Below the pieces are notes generated by a model. The model was given only the letters and a program-made list of their open reading frames with translations. It ran no database searches and had not been told where the DNA came from. Shown piece after piece: positions 8,308-17,666 of a stretch of 64,000 nt of DNA; position 1 is the first letter of the stretch, and each line of letters begins with the position of its first letter. The translations under genes and the position numbers were made by a program. The stretch comes from Azorhizobium sp943371865 (GTDB lineage Bacteria > Pseudomonadota > Alphaproteobacteria > Rhizobiales > Xanthobacteraceae), in assembly GCF_943371865.1 (NCBI RefSeq), contig NZ_CALRWL010000016.1:1-64000 (forward strand). Reading direction: 5' to 3'.

Positions 8308-9003
8308 TCAGGCTTCGTTGCGCGAGAGCGTGCCGGCCAGGGTCTGGAGCGGCAGCGGCAGCACTGGGGCGCCGGCGGTGGTTGGCCAGCGCAGGCCGCC
8401 GGGGCGAACACGGCCCTTGGCGATGCGGGTGATGGTCACCGCATCAGACTGGTTGCCCCCGAGCACGTGGTAGGCCTCGGAATCCTGCCCCACCAGAAAG
8501 CCCACATGGCCGGTCCAGGCATCAGGCGAACCGCGCCAGAACACAGCGATGCAGCCATACATGGGCGTGTCCAGCTTGGTGCCGAACTTCAGCCAGTTGA
8601 TGGAGCCCCAGGGCGCAGCCGGCACCGGCTCCTTCGGCAAGGTGGTGGAAATGCACCAGCCGACAAAGGTGCCGCACCATGCGGTTTCATCATCCCGGAA
8701 CGGCGCCTTGAGCGCTTCCAGCATGCGCACGATGGCCGGCGCATGTTTGGGGCCGGCGATCTCCTTCAGCCCAAGATTGCGCCGAGCTTCTTCAATCCAC
8801 GGCAGCAGCGGCGCGGCGCCGTCCAGACCGAGCGCGGCGAGCGTGGCCGCATCCAGTTGCCCGGTCTGCGGCAGCTTGCTCCAGGCCTGGAGCATCATGA
8901 CCGCCGCCAGGGTCTTGCGGCCGAAGACGCCATCGGCGCCGGACGGACCGAGATCGAGCCCGCGCGCGATCAGGCGCCGCTGTACGCTGGTGATATCCAC
9001 CAT
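8308..9003 (-). CDS. Endolysin: peptidoglycan-binding domain plus NlpC/CHAP-like amidase
   Basis: A 231-residue protein. Residues about 5-60 are a PG-binding type 1 domain (VQRRLIARG, DGVFGRKTLAAVMMLQ). Residues about 67-215 match the TIGR02594 family of cysteine amidases, with Cys110 in AWCGTFVGWC, His166 in GHVGFL and Asn184 in GGNQSD as the probable catalytic set. It cleaves cell-wall peptides at lysis. There is no signal peptide, so export depends on a holin. The start at 9003 is the first ATG that begins the binding domain. Confidence 0.85.
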   Translation of the reverse strand: MVDITSVQRRLIARGLDLGPSGADGVFGRKTLAAVMMLQAWSKLPQTGQLDAATLAALGLDGAAPLLPWIEEARRNLGLKEIAGPKHAPAIVRMLEALKAPFRDDETAWCGTFVGWCISTTLPKEPVPAAPWGSINWLKFGTKLDTPMYGCIAVFWRGSPDAWTGHVGFLVGQDSEAYHVLGGNQSDAVTITRIAKGRVRPGGLRWPTTAGAPVLPLPLQTLAGTLSRNEA

Positions 9004-9088
9004 GGGTCTCTCCAGATTGTGGGGGAGCCCGGCGACCGGGCACAAAAAAGCCGCCCGGAGGCGGCGGCGACAGGATCAGGCGCAAGGA

Positions 9089-11290
9089 TCAGTTCGCGGA
9101 ACCCATCATCATTTCAGGTACCGCGACAAAGGTAGAAGCCGACCCCGTGGCGTTGTAGATGGCATAATGGGTGCCGTTATAGGCCACAGACGCCTCCCCG
9201 GATCCCGGCGCGCCCTCGACCCAGACGCCATTGGACGGCGACCCTTGCAACTTGGCGATGCCGCCCCCCACGGCATAAGTGGCCACGCTGTTGGAGACGG
9301 GATGCCGCACCTTGATGAAGCCGGCGCCATCGACCAGCGCCAGGCTGCCGCCGTTGGCGATGGAAGAGGTGGTCATGCCGCTGGCGTCGAACACCCACTG
9401 CGTCAGCGGCCGCGTCTTCAGCACCTGCGTTCCATAGACATCATTGCGCACGGTCACATTCGGGCCGATCGCACCCAGCCAGTTATCCGCCGGCTGGCAC
9501 ATGGAACGGATGGTCAGCCCTGCGGCGCCATCGATGCCATAGAAGTGGTTGTCCTTGATATCGACGCCCGCGCCGAATTCGATTTTCGTGGTCAGGTCTT
9601 CGCAGAAGAACCCGCTCCCATTCAGGCAGTTGACGAATTTGCCGGTGCTGGACTTGATCGTCCCGGAGGCCCAGGCGGCGACGGTGAAGTTCGATCCCAC
9701 CGTTCCGGTCGCATACCAGCCGTTGGCATAGAATTTCTTGCCCACGGAATTGGCGATATTGTCATTGAGGAACACCGGGATTTCCGCCGTGTCCCAGGTT
9801 GCCCCCTCATCGAAGATCTGAAGGTTGCCGGCGGCGTAGAGCGTGGTATCCACCAGCAGGCCGATATGGCCCAGCACCTGCTTTGCCTTGCAGGTATAGA
9901 GGCCGCCACAGCCGCCGGCGGCATGGAAGCCGACGCCGTCTTCCGCCACGCGCATATAGAGGCTGTCGAGATAGCCTTCCACGCCATTGGTCCAAGTGAC
10001 CTGCGTCCCCCGGCAGAACATCTTGGTTTCTAGCATGTTGAAGATGGCCGAAGAGTCGAAGAAGATCCCGGCGCTGAAGTGATAATCTTCCTCATTGTCA
10101 ACGATGATGTCGCAGTGAACCCGCTGCGTCTTGATCACCCGGACGGTCCAGTTTTCGTTGGTGATTTCCTGTGCCGCCGTCATGCGGAATTGGGTGATGA
10201 ACAGCTCGGCACCATATTCGCTGGTGTTTCCGAACCGCAGCAGCCCGGCGCCGGAGATGGTGTCGCCGGTAAAATGCAGCTCGGACGCGGCCCCGCTGCC
10301 ATAGATCATCACCGGCTTCACCGTCGAAACATTGTTCAAGGGCCCGGCATAATTGAATTTCCCCGGCGGGAGGAACCCGCAGCCGAGGATCTCCACATTG
10401 CCGAAGAACCGGTTGAGCGCGGCGGTGTTGTCCACCAGGATGGAGTCCGGCACGCCGCCGGCATCCAGCAGGCTATAGACCTCGGACAGCTTCTCATGCT
10501 GCGCGCGCTCGACGGAACCCGCCGCCGGATGGGTCCATTTCGCCAGCGTCGCATTCAGCGTGGCAGGCACCAGAGCCCACCAGCCACCATTGGCGGAATC
10601 CGTCCCGCCGTCGCTGGTGAAGCGATCCGCCGAACGGTGCTTGGCAACACCGCTGGGCTCGGCATCCACACGCTGGCGCACATGCGTCGCGCCACCCAGG
10701 CCACCTTCCGCGGTCACGATCATGACCGTTTTCACCCGGGCGGGAATGGAAATGGCCGCCGCCGCCGCGATGTTCGGGAACACCATGTGACCGGCTGCCG
10801 CCGCCAAATTCTTCAGCGGGTGTTGCAGATTGTCGTCGCCCGGCTCTGCCAGGGCCGTGAGCGTGTCATAGGTGACATCGTCGGCGCCGGGATCAAGACC
10901 GTCGATCAGCGCTTCCGGCCCCTGCGGCCCGCGGATATCCACCGCATCGCCGATGGCCGACACAGAGCCCGATGCGCCGATATATTGCCCGGTGGCCGGC
11001 TTGGTGCCGGCGCCGCCGGTCCAATCCACAATGCGGTGCACCCGGCGTGCGCCATCGGAGACGGCGGCCACGACAGCGGTCCAGCCTTCATCGCCCTTGA
11101 TCAGGCCCTTGTCAGTCCAGCCGGCGGCGGTCTTCGGCCCCCACAGATGCTTGGACACGGTGTTGAGGCACAGATCACCGATACGCCCATCGGTCACCAG
11201 CGGGTCGCGGGCCAAGGTAAAGATGCCGCGCCCATCCACACCTTGGGCGGGCGCATTGATGCGGACGGGAGAAGAGAGCGCGCGAGCCAT
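9089..11290 (-). CDS. Tailspike/receptor-binding protein with beta-helix body
   Basis: A 733-residue protein. The N-terminal 130 residues look like a particle-attachment domain (DGRGIFTLARDP, then GPQGPEALIDGLDPG, a short collagen-like piece). From about residue 310 the chain is a run of short beta-strands rich in N, G, T and V, typical of right-handed beta-helix tailspikes. The last 60 residues look like a separate trimerisation or capping domain. It probably binds and may cleave host surface polysaccharide; no catalytic residues can be named. Confidence 0.7.
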   Translation of the reverse strand: MARALSSPVRINAPAQGVDGRGIFTLARDPLVTDGRIGDLCLNTVSKHLWGPKTAAGWTDKGLIKGDEGWTAVVAAVSDGARRVHRIVDWTGGAGTKPATGQYIGASGSVSAIGDAVDIRGPQGPEALIDGLDPGADDVTYDTLTALAEPGDDNLQHPLKNLAAAAGHMVFPNIAAAAAISIPARVKTVMIVTAEGGLGGATHVRQRVDAEPSGVAKHRSADRFTSDGGTDSANGGWWALVPATLNATLAKWTHPAAGSVERAQHEKLSEVYSLLDAGGVPDSILVDNTAALNRFFGNVEILGCGFLPPGKFNYAGPLNNVSTVKPVMIYGSGAASELHFTGDTISGAGLLRFGNTSEYGAELFITQFRMTAAQEITNENWTVRVIKTQRVHCDIIVDNEEDYHFSAGIFFDSSAIFNMLETKMFCRGTQVTWTNGVEGYLDSLYMRVAEDGVGFHAAGGCGGLYTCKAKQVLGHIGLLVDTTLYAAGNLQIFDEGATWDTAEIPVFLNDNIANSVGKKFYANGWYATGTVGSNFTVAAWASGTIKSSTGKFVNCLNGSGFFCEDLTTKIEFGAGVDIKDNHFYGIDGAAGLTIRSMCQPADNWLGAIGPNVTVRNDVYGTQVLKTRPLTQWVFDASGMTTSSIANGGSLALVDGAGFIKVRHPVSNSVATYAVGGGIAKLQGSPSNGVWVEGAPGSGEASVAYNGTHYAIYNATGSASTFVAVPEMMMGSAN

Positions 11291-11292
11291 GG

Positions 11293-11649
11293 TCAGGCCT
11301 CCGGAAAGGTGATGCCGCGAGTGATGAGGAGCGTGTGGGTTTCGCCGCGCCAGCGCACTTCGGTGGTCCGGTTCACGAACATGAAGTCGAACTCGAAGGA
11401 GGCCGGAAACACCGAGGCCAAGGGCTCGATCAGTGCCCAGCCCACATTGATTTCCAGGCGCCGGGACACGGGATCGCTGATGATGAGCCGGCCATTGGCC
11501 AAGCTCATATCGATCAGGACTTCATCATCCCCGGGCGCCTTCACCTCGGCGAAAATGTCGTAATCGTCCAGCCGCCAGCGATCACCAACGGAACCCAGCG
11601 CCAGGACGCTGATCCAATCGGTGGCGGCGGCAACCGTGAAGGTCGCCAT
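11293..11649 (-). CDS. Small virion-associated protein, unknown
   Basis: A 118-residue beta-rich protein lying between the two large fibre genes and 2 bp before the tailspike gene start. It has no membrane segment or recognisable motif. The position suggests a tail fibre chaperone, connector or decoration protein. The start at 11649 begins MATFTVAAATDW. Confidence 0.55.
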   Translation of the reverse strand: MATFTVAAATDWISVLALGSVGDRWRLDDYDIFAEVKAPGDDEVLIDMSLANGRLIISDPVSRRLEINVGWALIEPLASVFPASFEFDFMFVNRTTEVRWRGETHTLLITRGITFPEA

Positions 11650-11679
11650 GTTCAGATCCTTGGTGGGGTGATCAGGAGA

Positions 11680-14205
11680 TCAGTTGTAGCTTTCGACGAT
11701 CCAGCGGCTGGCGGTGGCGTCGTAGAACAAGGTGGCGCAGGACGGTGCCGAAGCGCGCAGCACGATATTGGCGCCCGACAGCGTCGTGATGCGGTTGGCC
11801 GCCGTGGACGATGCGTCCTCATTGACGATCGTCATGGTCTGCGCGGTGGTGTTGTGCAGAGTGAGCCGCCGGCCATTGATGCCGCCAGTCATGCCGCCGA
11901 TGGAGAAGGCGCCACTTGGCCCGGTGATGCGCTGAAGTGCGCCGGCGGCCAGCGCGATATCGCTGTTGAGCCCATTGGCCAGGGTCAGCCCGGCGGCACG
12001 GGTGATCAGCGACCCACTGGCATCCAGATTGACCACATAGTTGGTCAGCCACCGCAGGCTGGCATCGCCGCAATTATAGACGGCATCAGCGCCGGCAAAG
12101 AGCGTGCACTTGAGGAAGAACCCACCAGCGCCGACACCGCTGCGCGAGACATCGAACACGCCAGCCGAACTGGCCAGATCATCACTCAGCACGCGGAACG
12201 ACAGAATGCTGCCATCCGCATTGAGCGCGAGATCCCAGTATTTCTGATTGGCGCTGGCTGACGTATTGCCGAACCGCAGTGGCGAAGCCGCCCCGGTGAC
12301 ATTCAGGGCGACCGCGCCGCTGACGCTGCCGCCGGTCTTGTCGAACTTCAAGTTCAGCGCGTCCTGCTGTGCCGTGCTGACCGGCTTGTTCGCGTCGCTG
12401 GTGTTGTCCACATTGCCCAGGCCGACATCACCTTTCACCAGCACCAGCCCGGACTTGAATGCGGCGAAGGTGATGTTCTTGATGAGCTTTCCGCTGGTGC
12501 CGTCGAACACCGCCGGGGTGGCATCGGTGGCGCTCGCCGGCCCCACCACTGCGCCGTCGATATTGGTCTGCGAGATGTTCCAGTTCGCGCCCACCGTGGC
12601 CTGGTCGCCTGAGGCCGTCGCATCCACCAGGCAGAGCAATAGATCGCCCGCCTCGACCACGCGGCCGGAGGCGCCGCCGATCTTCCCCGCCACCGAAACC
12701 CGATAGGTCCAGCCGGCGCTGGCGGCGGGATAGTTCGGGTTGGCAGAGCAATCCACCACGCCCTTGAAGACCATGGCATCCGCCGCCGCGATCAGGGCAT
12801 CCACATAGGCCTTATTGTAGACATCGAGGCTGGTGCGGGTGGCGGCGGCATCGGTGAAGGTGGCGCTGGACAAAGCGGCCACGCCGGCAACGGACAGGCC
12901 GGCCAGCGCGCTGACGGCGCCCGTCACCGCCAGGGTTCCCGATACCGCGCCGCTCCCGGCCACCGTGAGCGCGCCGCCGGACTTCAGCCCGCCTTCAACG
13001 GTCCAGACATTGGCGGCCTGGTCAAAGTACAGCTCGCGATCGATACGGAAGTCGCCGGCCTGATCGGTGGGGGCCAAAGCAAAGCGATCACCCGCCCCGA
13101 CGATGCGGCCGGAGGCATTGCCGCCAGTGGCCTCATCGTCGCCCACATAGAGGGTGGAGCGCAGGCGCAGCGGCAGCTCGAACACAAAGTCGCCGGTGAC
13201 AACCTGGTCGCCATCCAGCAGCATCACGTTCGAGGATAGGCGCGCGTCGTCAAGCGTGCCGGATTCAATCCAGCCCGCATCATGGGATTGCTCCAGGCCC
13301 CCTTCCACCACTTCCATCCGGTCCAGCAGGTCCGTGGAAACCTGCGCCAGGCCCGCCAGTTCATTGCGGAACTCGCTGACATCCGGCGACCAGTCGATGC
13401 CGGCGGTCAGGTCCGTCCACTCGATCACTTCCACATGGGTGATGCCGGAGCCGTAGCAGCGCACATAGGGCCGGCAATAGACCGCGCCCGCCGGCGCCAC
13501 CACATCCACCGTATCGCCATCGGTGCGCGCCACCGTGAACGGGCGCTCCAGCCGCCCACTGGCAACGGTGATATCGACCAGATCTTCCAGGATGGTCGAA
13601 ACCAGGCCGCTCTTGTCCGCCTTCAGCCAGCTGATCGCCAGGCGCACGGCATCGTTGGCGGGATCCAGCGTATCGGTGGCGCGCTGCACCACGAAGCGCA
13701 GGCGATAGTGCTTGCCCGGCTCGATGCGGAACACCGCCACCGTCGCCACGATCCCCGCGCCCACCGCCAGCACCGAGCCGTTCGCGGACACCCGCCGATC
13801 CGCATCCGGGATCGGCACCACATCCGCCGGCGCGCCGGTGATGGCGGCGGTGGCAAAGCGCCCCGGCTCGCCGATGCGGGCGTACTCCACCAAGGCCGTC
13901 ACGGTCGCCGCGATCGCCACCGATGCGTCGCCAGCGGCCCGCGCGGCCGCTTCGTTCTGATCCGCCAGCGCACGGGCCTGCGCTTCCTCCGATAGAGCTG
14001 CGGCAGCGTCCTCCCGCGCGGTGGCCACGGCTTCCGCGCGCGCTGCCGCCTCTGCATCATCACCGTCCGCGCGAGCCGTTGCTTCAGCCGACAGGGCCGT
14101 TGCAGACGCCTTGCCCGCCACCAGATTGGCCTGGTCGATCGCGGCATTGAGCTTCGCGCGCACATCGGCGCCGCCCTCGCCATCGACGATGGGTAAAATA
14201 GCCAT
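11680..14205 (-). CDS. Long tail fibre protein
   Basis: An 841-residue protein. Residues 10-105 are a long Ala/Glu/Arg-rich coiled coil, suited to trimer formation. The middle has a repeated fibre motif (TVAGSGAVSGTLAVTG; GDVGLGNVDNTSDANKPVST) seen in many phage fibres. The C-terminal 250 residues are beta-rich and end VESYN. It extends from the tail tip for host contact. A separate beta-helix tailspike downstream means the phage carries two different adhesins. Confidence 0.75.
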   Translation of the reverse strand: MAILPIVDGEGGADVRAKLNAAIDQANLVAGKASATALSAEATARADGDDAEAAARAEAVATAREDAAAALSEEAQARALADQNEAAARAAGDASVAIAATVTALVEYARIGEPGRFATAAITGAPADVVPIPDADRRVSANGSVLAVGAGIVATVAVFRIEPGKHYRLRFVVQRATDTLDPANDAVRLAISWLKADKSGLVSTILEDLVDITVASGRLERPFTVARTDGDTVDVVAPAGAVYCRPYVRCYGSGITHVEVIEWTDLTAGIDWSPDVSEFRNELAGLAQVSTDLLDRMEVVEGGLEQSHDAGWIESGTLDDARLSSNVMLLDGDQVVTGDFVFELPLRLRSTLYVGDDEATGGNASGRIVGAGDRFALAPTDQAGDFRIDRELYFDQAANVWTVEGGLKSGGALTVAGSGAVSGTLAVTGAVSALAGLSVAGVAALSSATFTDAAATRTSLDVYNKAYVDALIAAADAMVFKGVVDCSANPNYPAASAGWTYRVSVAGKIGGASGRVVEAGDLLLCLVDATASGDQATVGANWNISQTNIDGAVVGPASATDATPAVFDGTSGKLIKNITFAAFKSGLVLVKGDVGLGNVDNTSDANKPVSTAQQDALNLKFDKTGGSVSGAVALNVTGAASPLRFGNTSASANQKYWDLALNADGSILSFRVLSDDLASSAGVFDVSRSGVGAGGFFLKCTLFAGADAVYNCGDASLRWLTNYVVNLDASGSLITRAAGLTLANGLNSDIALAAGALQRITGPSGAFSIGGMTGGINGRRLTLHNTTAQTMTIVNEDASSTAANRITTLSGANIVLRASAPSCATLFYDATASRWIVESYN

Positions 14206-14231
14206 AAGGCCCCCTCAGATGATGTTGGGTT

Positions 14232-14909
14232 TCAGGCTTCGGCGAAGGTGATGGAGGGCGTGCCGAACTTGCCCAGGTCCAGCGAGAGATCGCCGCTGCT
14301 CATATCCGCCAGCGTGCATAGGCACACCAGATCACGGAAATTCGCCGTTGTTCCGGATGGCGCCGCGGCGCGCAGCGGCGGCAGGATCTTGACTTCATAG
14401 GCCGCCAGCCCGGAACCGGCGTCATCCACCCATATGCCGGCATCAGACCAGGGCGCGCCGGTGGTGAACCAGTCCGAGATGGACGTGGCGGCGGTCTGCG
14501 AGACCACGTCCATGACCCGATAGAGCCGGGGGCCGATGCTGAAATGCACCCCGGCTTCCACCTTCACATTGGCGGTGACCAGATGAAGCGTGGTGGCGCG
14601 CAAGGCCGCATCGGAACTGACCCCCGCCCCCCATGAGCCCTGCGGCACACCGGCGGGGCGGAACTTGTCGAAGATGGTCAGCAGGATGTCTTCGCCGGCC
14701 CGCAGCCGCGCCACCATGGCGCGCCAGGCCAGTTGCTGCGCCCGGGTGGACACCGGCACCTCATAGGTGATTTCCCACCGGCCGGCGTCGGAGAACACCC
14801 GCTGTTCCACGCCGGTGAAGGATTGGCCGCCGCCGCGCGCCGCATTGCGCAATTCCGGCGGCGAGCAATTGCGCGGCTTGAGCACGGCGGGCCATGCAGC
14901 AATGGTCAT
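14232..14909 (-). CDS. Tail tip/baseplate protein, unknown
   Basis: A 225-residue protein starting MTIAAWPAVLKP; its ATG overlaps the stop of the tail-tip gene (TGATG), implying coupled translation. The chain is mostly beta with no membrane segment. The place between the J-like tail tip gene and the fibre suggests a baseplate hub or fibre-adaptor subunit. No specific family recognised. Confidence 0.6.
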   Translation of the reverse strand: MTIAAWPAVLKPRNCSPPELRNAARGGGQSFTGVEQRVFSDAGRWEITYEVPVSTRAQQLAWRAMVARLRAGEDILLTIFDKFRPAGVPQGSWGAGVSSDAALRATTLHLVTANVKVEAGVHFSIGPRLYRVMDVVSQTAATSISDWFTTGAPWSDAGIWVDDAGSGLAAYEVKILPPLRAAAPSGTTANFRDLVCLCTLADMSSGDLSLDLGKFGTPSITFAEA

Positions 14910-16678
14910 CAGGCCACCTCGATTTCTGGCAGGACAGCCCAATCCGACGTGGTGCCGCGCGCGGTGGAGCGGCGGGCGCGCACGTCATAGGTGCCGGCGG
15001 CGGACACATCCACGAACGCGGTGCCGGTGGTCACGTCGGCGGCGGCGATGTCGATCCACCCCGCTTCCGGATCGGCGCCGGACGCATAGGTCCGCCATTG
15101 CGCGGCATTGGTGTAGGCGTCCTCGCCATCCACCGTGTCCCAGGTGACGGTGATGACATGGACGGAAACGCTGGACGCCAGGCCCTCCGGCGCCGGCACC
15201 GTATAGCCGCCGCCGGATTCGGTCACCGCGCCCATGGCGCTCATTTCGGATGCCGCCATTTCATGGGTATCTGCCGCATAGGACTGCACCTGCAGGCTCA
15301 CCGTCATGTCGGTGGTGTCGAGGGTCGGCGGCTGGATGATGTCGAACACGCCATCAATGCCCAGCTCCGGAATGGTCCATCCCATATTGGGATCTCCCAT
15401 CGGCTGCAGGCCGCGCAGATCGGTCTTGAGGGTCAGCTTCCAATCGGGCCGGGCCATGCGCAGCTTGGTCTTGCTCAAGCGCTGCGCCTGATAGGGCGAT
15501 GGGCACCAGGACAGCGCCAGATCATCCACATCCGCGCCGGCGACATCTTCCGCCCACACGGTGGGGACTTCCTGTTCCTGCCAGTCTGCCCCCTCCCAGA
15601 CGATGCGCGACTTGACCCCATCCACCCGGTCCAGCGCATCGGGAAAGCGCTCGAACTGCTTTTCAATGATGCAATCCGATGTCAGCCAGACATTCGGCGT
15701 CCGCGCCTTGCCCACGAACAGGCCTACAGTGCCGTCCGGCTGTTCGATCAGCGTGCCGCCGCAATTGGACAGCAGCGCTTCCAGGGTGCTCTTGCGCTCT
15801 TCGGCGGTGCTGTAGCGGCCGCAGGCGCGATAGCGCGGCTCCCCACTGTCCGGGGTTTCCATGCCATCGTCGCAATCATCGCAGGCCTGTTGCCAGAGCG
15901 GCACATTGATATCGTCCGACTGCAAGCCCCACCCATCGCGATCGAGCACGAAGCGCAGCGTCACCGAGGCGGCATTATCGCCATAGGTCCAAGTGGTGTC
16001 GTCGGCGAGATCATGGGCCGGATTGCGCGGATCCGGCACCATGGCGCCCTTGATGATGGCGGACCCGGACGGCGCCCCATTGGGGAATTTCTTGGCGTGG
16101 GTCTTTTCATCCGCCTGGATATAGTTGAACGCGCCGCAGGCCAGGCCGCGCAGGCGGTGATCGCTGGTCCATTCGCCGCCGCTCAGCGGCAGCGACAGGG
16201 CCGCCTGATCCGGTTCCCCCAGCCGGTATTCCGCCAGCACCCGCCCGAACCAGGGGCCGGGAGGATAGACCACCGATCCCGGCGCCACCCCGGTCAAAGC
16301 ATAATCGCCGGTGTACAGGGTCTCGACTTCCTGGATCTTGGTGCAGGACCACACCTTGATCACCATCAGCACCACGCCGGGTGCGGAATAATAGACCGTC
16401 GCCCCCGCCGTCTTCACCCGCCCGCAATCGATGAAGCGGTTGGGCAGCGCCTGGTTGATGGTGGTGGTGGTGGTGATCACCTGCTTTTTCGAGCGGTTGA
16501 GCAGCAGGCTGGCGCCCACCGTCGCGCCCAAGGCCACCACCCCGGACACCACTTCCGCCACCGCCGCCGCGCCCACCGTGAGCCCGGCCAGCGACCCGGA
16601 GATGATCAGCGGCGTGCCGGCGCCCACGCCCAACGCACCCAAGGCGCCGGCAATGGGCGCGGCCAGCAGCAAAGCCAT
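14909..16678 (-). CDS. Tail tip attachment protein (host-specificity J-like)
   Basis: A 589-residue protein. Residues 1-70 are hydrophobic and Gly/Ala-rich (MALLLAAPIAGALGALGVG), a common feature of these tail-tip proteins. The central part has J-type hub features with many Trp and Cys pairs (ACDDCDDG). The C-terminus (about 500-589) is a fibronectin type III-like domain (APEGLASSVSVHVITVTWDTVDGEDAY). It should close the tail tube at its tip and bind the fibres. The start at 16678 overlaps the upstream stop as TAATG. Confidence 0.75.
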   Translation of the reverse strand: MALLLAAPIAGALGALGVGAGTPLIISGSLAGLTVGAAAVAEVVSGVVALGATVGASLLLNRSKKQVITTTTTINQALPNRFIDCGRVKTAGATVYYSAPGVVLMVIKVWSCTKIQEVETLYTGDYALTGVAPGSVVYPPGPWFGRVLAEYRLGEPDQAALSLPLSGGEWTSDHRLRGLACGAFNYIQADEKTHAKKFPNGAPSGSAIIKGAMVPDPRNPAHDLADDTTWTYGDNAASVTLRFVLDRDGWGLQSDDINVPLWQQACDDCDDGMETPDSGEPRYRACGRYSTAEERKSTLEALLSNCGGTLIEQPDGTVGLFVGKARTPNVWLTSDCIIEKQFERFPDALDRVDGVKSRIVWEGADWQEQEVPTVWAEDVAGADVDDLALSWCPSPYQAQRLSKTKLRMARPDWKLTLKTDLRGLQPMGDPNMGWTIPELGIDGVFDIIQPPTLDTTDMTVSLQVQSYAADTHEMAASEMSAMGAVTESGGGYTVPAPEGLASSVSVHVITVTWDTVDGEDAYTNAAQWRTYASGADPEAGWIDIAAADVTTGTAFVDVSAAGTYDVRARRSTARGTTSDWAVLPEIEVA

Positions 16679-17112
16679 TACGGCACCCGCCAGCAGATGG
16701 AGGCCGGGGCGCGGGTTTCCGCCACCCCGCGCACGGTCGGCGCTGCCCAGGCGGTGGACAGGCGCACGCACAGCACCTCGGCACCCAGGCGCCCATCTTC
16801 CATATCCATGGCCACCAGGCCGATATCCCCCAGGCGCGGTTGGGCGGTTTCCACCAGCCCGGCCCGCGCTGCGCCCTGGCGCACCGCTTCGCTCAAGGTC
16901 TCGCAGCCATTGGCCCGCAGCAGGCTCAAGGCCTCCTGCATGTCGCCGTAGCGCCCGCGCAGATCGGCCATGGCATCCACTCCGGTGCGCAGTGCCACCC
17001 AATCCCAGGCGAAGGTGCAGCAATCCTGCGAGCCGGAAAAGCGCGCGCCCCAGGCGAAGCGCTTGGTTGCCGCGGCCTGCATATAGCCGGCGATGTCGCT
17101 CACTTCGGCCAT
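16678..17112 (-). CDS. DUF6950-type tail assembly protein (NlpC/P60-like)
   Basis: A 144-residue protein with DCCTFAWDWVALRTG near residues 29-43, where the cysteine is followed by a helix as in NlpC/P60-like peptidases, and DIGLVAMD in the second half. This matches the DUF6950 proteins that sit between the DUF2163-like gene and the tail-tip gene in alphaproteobacterial phages and gene transfer agents. It may cut peptidoglycan or process tail-tip proteins. It overlaps the upstream gene by 13 bp and the downstream gene by 1 bp. Confidence 0.65.
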   Translation of the reverse strand: MAEVSDIAGYMQAAATKRFAWGARFSGSQDCCTFAWDWVALRTGVDAMADLRGRYGDMQEALSLLRANGCETLSEAVRQGAARAGLVETAQPRLGDIGLVAMDMEDGRLGAEVLCVRLSTAWAAPTVRGVAETRAPASICWRVP

Positions 17113-17666
17113 ACGATTTCCTTGGACTGGAGCGAGGGCAGGAACTCGCAGCCCCGGTCGCCGGGATAGCGCTGCTGTTGGGTCAGGTCCGACAGATAGG
17201 TGGCGGATGGCCGCCCGCGCGCCACGAACGGGCCTTCCGCATTCACCGCCAGGGTGCGGGTCAAAGGCCCGCTGTCCGAGCCGGAAAAGCCCTTCATGAT
17301 GCCGCGGCGGATGGAGATCGGCCCATCCAGGACCTGCCAATCCTCATCGAAGAATTGCAGATACATCTGGATGCGCCGGCCGATGGCGTCGCTTTCTTCC
17401 GCCAGCGCCCGCGCCACGAAGGTGGGCGAAACCCCGGACACCGCCACCGACATGGTTTCCGCCGCCCCATCCACCGAAGGCGTGCCGGGCGTGATGCTCA
17501 CCAGTTCGAACGGCAGGCCGCGCCAGACATGGCCACCGGAGGTGATGTCGCCGGTGCCCGGCCAGCACCGCACCGGGCCGGACAGAAAGTCCATATGGAT
17601 CAGCCCGCTGACCCGCACCACCCGCCCGGCCATCTGCGCCGCCACCATCTCCGAGACATCCAGCAT
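17100..17666 (-). CDS. Phage tail protein, DUF2163/BR0599-like
   Basis: A 188-residue protein with HMDFLSGPVRCWPGTGDI and WRGLPFELV, a pattern I associate with the BR0599-type tail proteins next to the tape measure gene in alphaproteobacterial phages and gene transfer agents. It is probably a distal tail/hub component. Start at 17666 overlaps the tape measure stop as TGATG. No enzymatic motif is visible. Confidence 0.65.
   Translation of the reverse strand: MLDVSEMVAAQMAGRVVRVSGLIHMDFLSGPVRCWPGTGDITSGGHVWRGLPFELVSITPGTPSVDGAAETMSVAVSGVSPTFVARALAEESDAIGRRIQMYLQFFDEDWQVLDGPISIRRGIMKGFSGSDSGPLTRTLAVNAEGPFVARGRPSATYLSDLTQQQRYPGDRGCEFLPSLQSKEIVWPK

Noticed and set aside
14894..16951. A 685-residue open frame on the plus strand
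   Set aside because: Antisense to the tail-tip gene; composition of a shadow frame.
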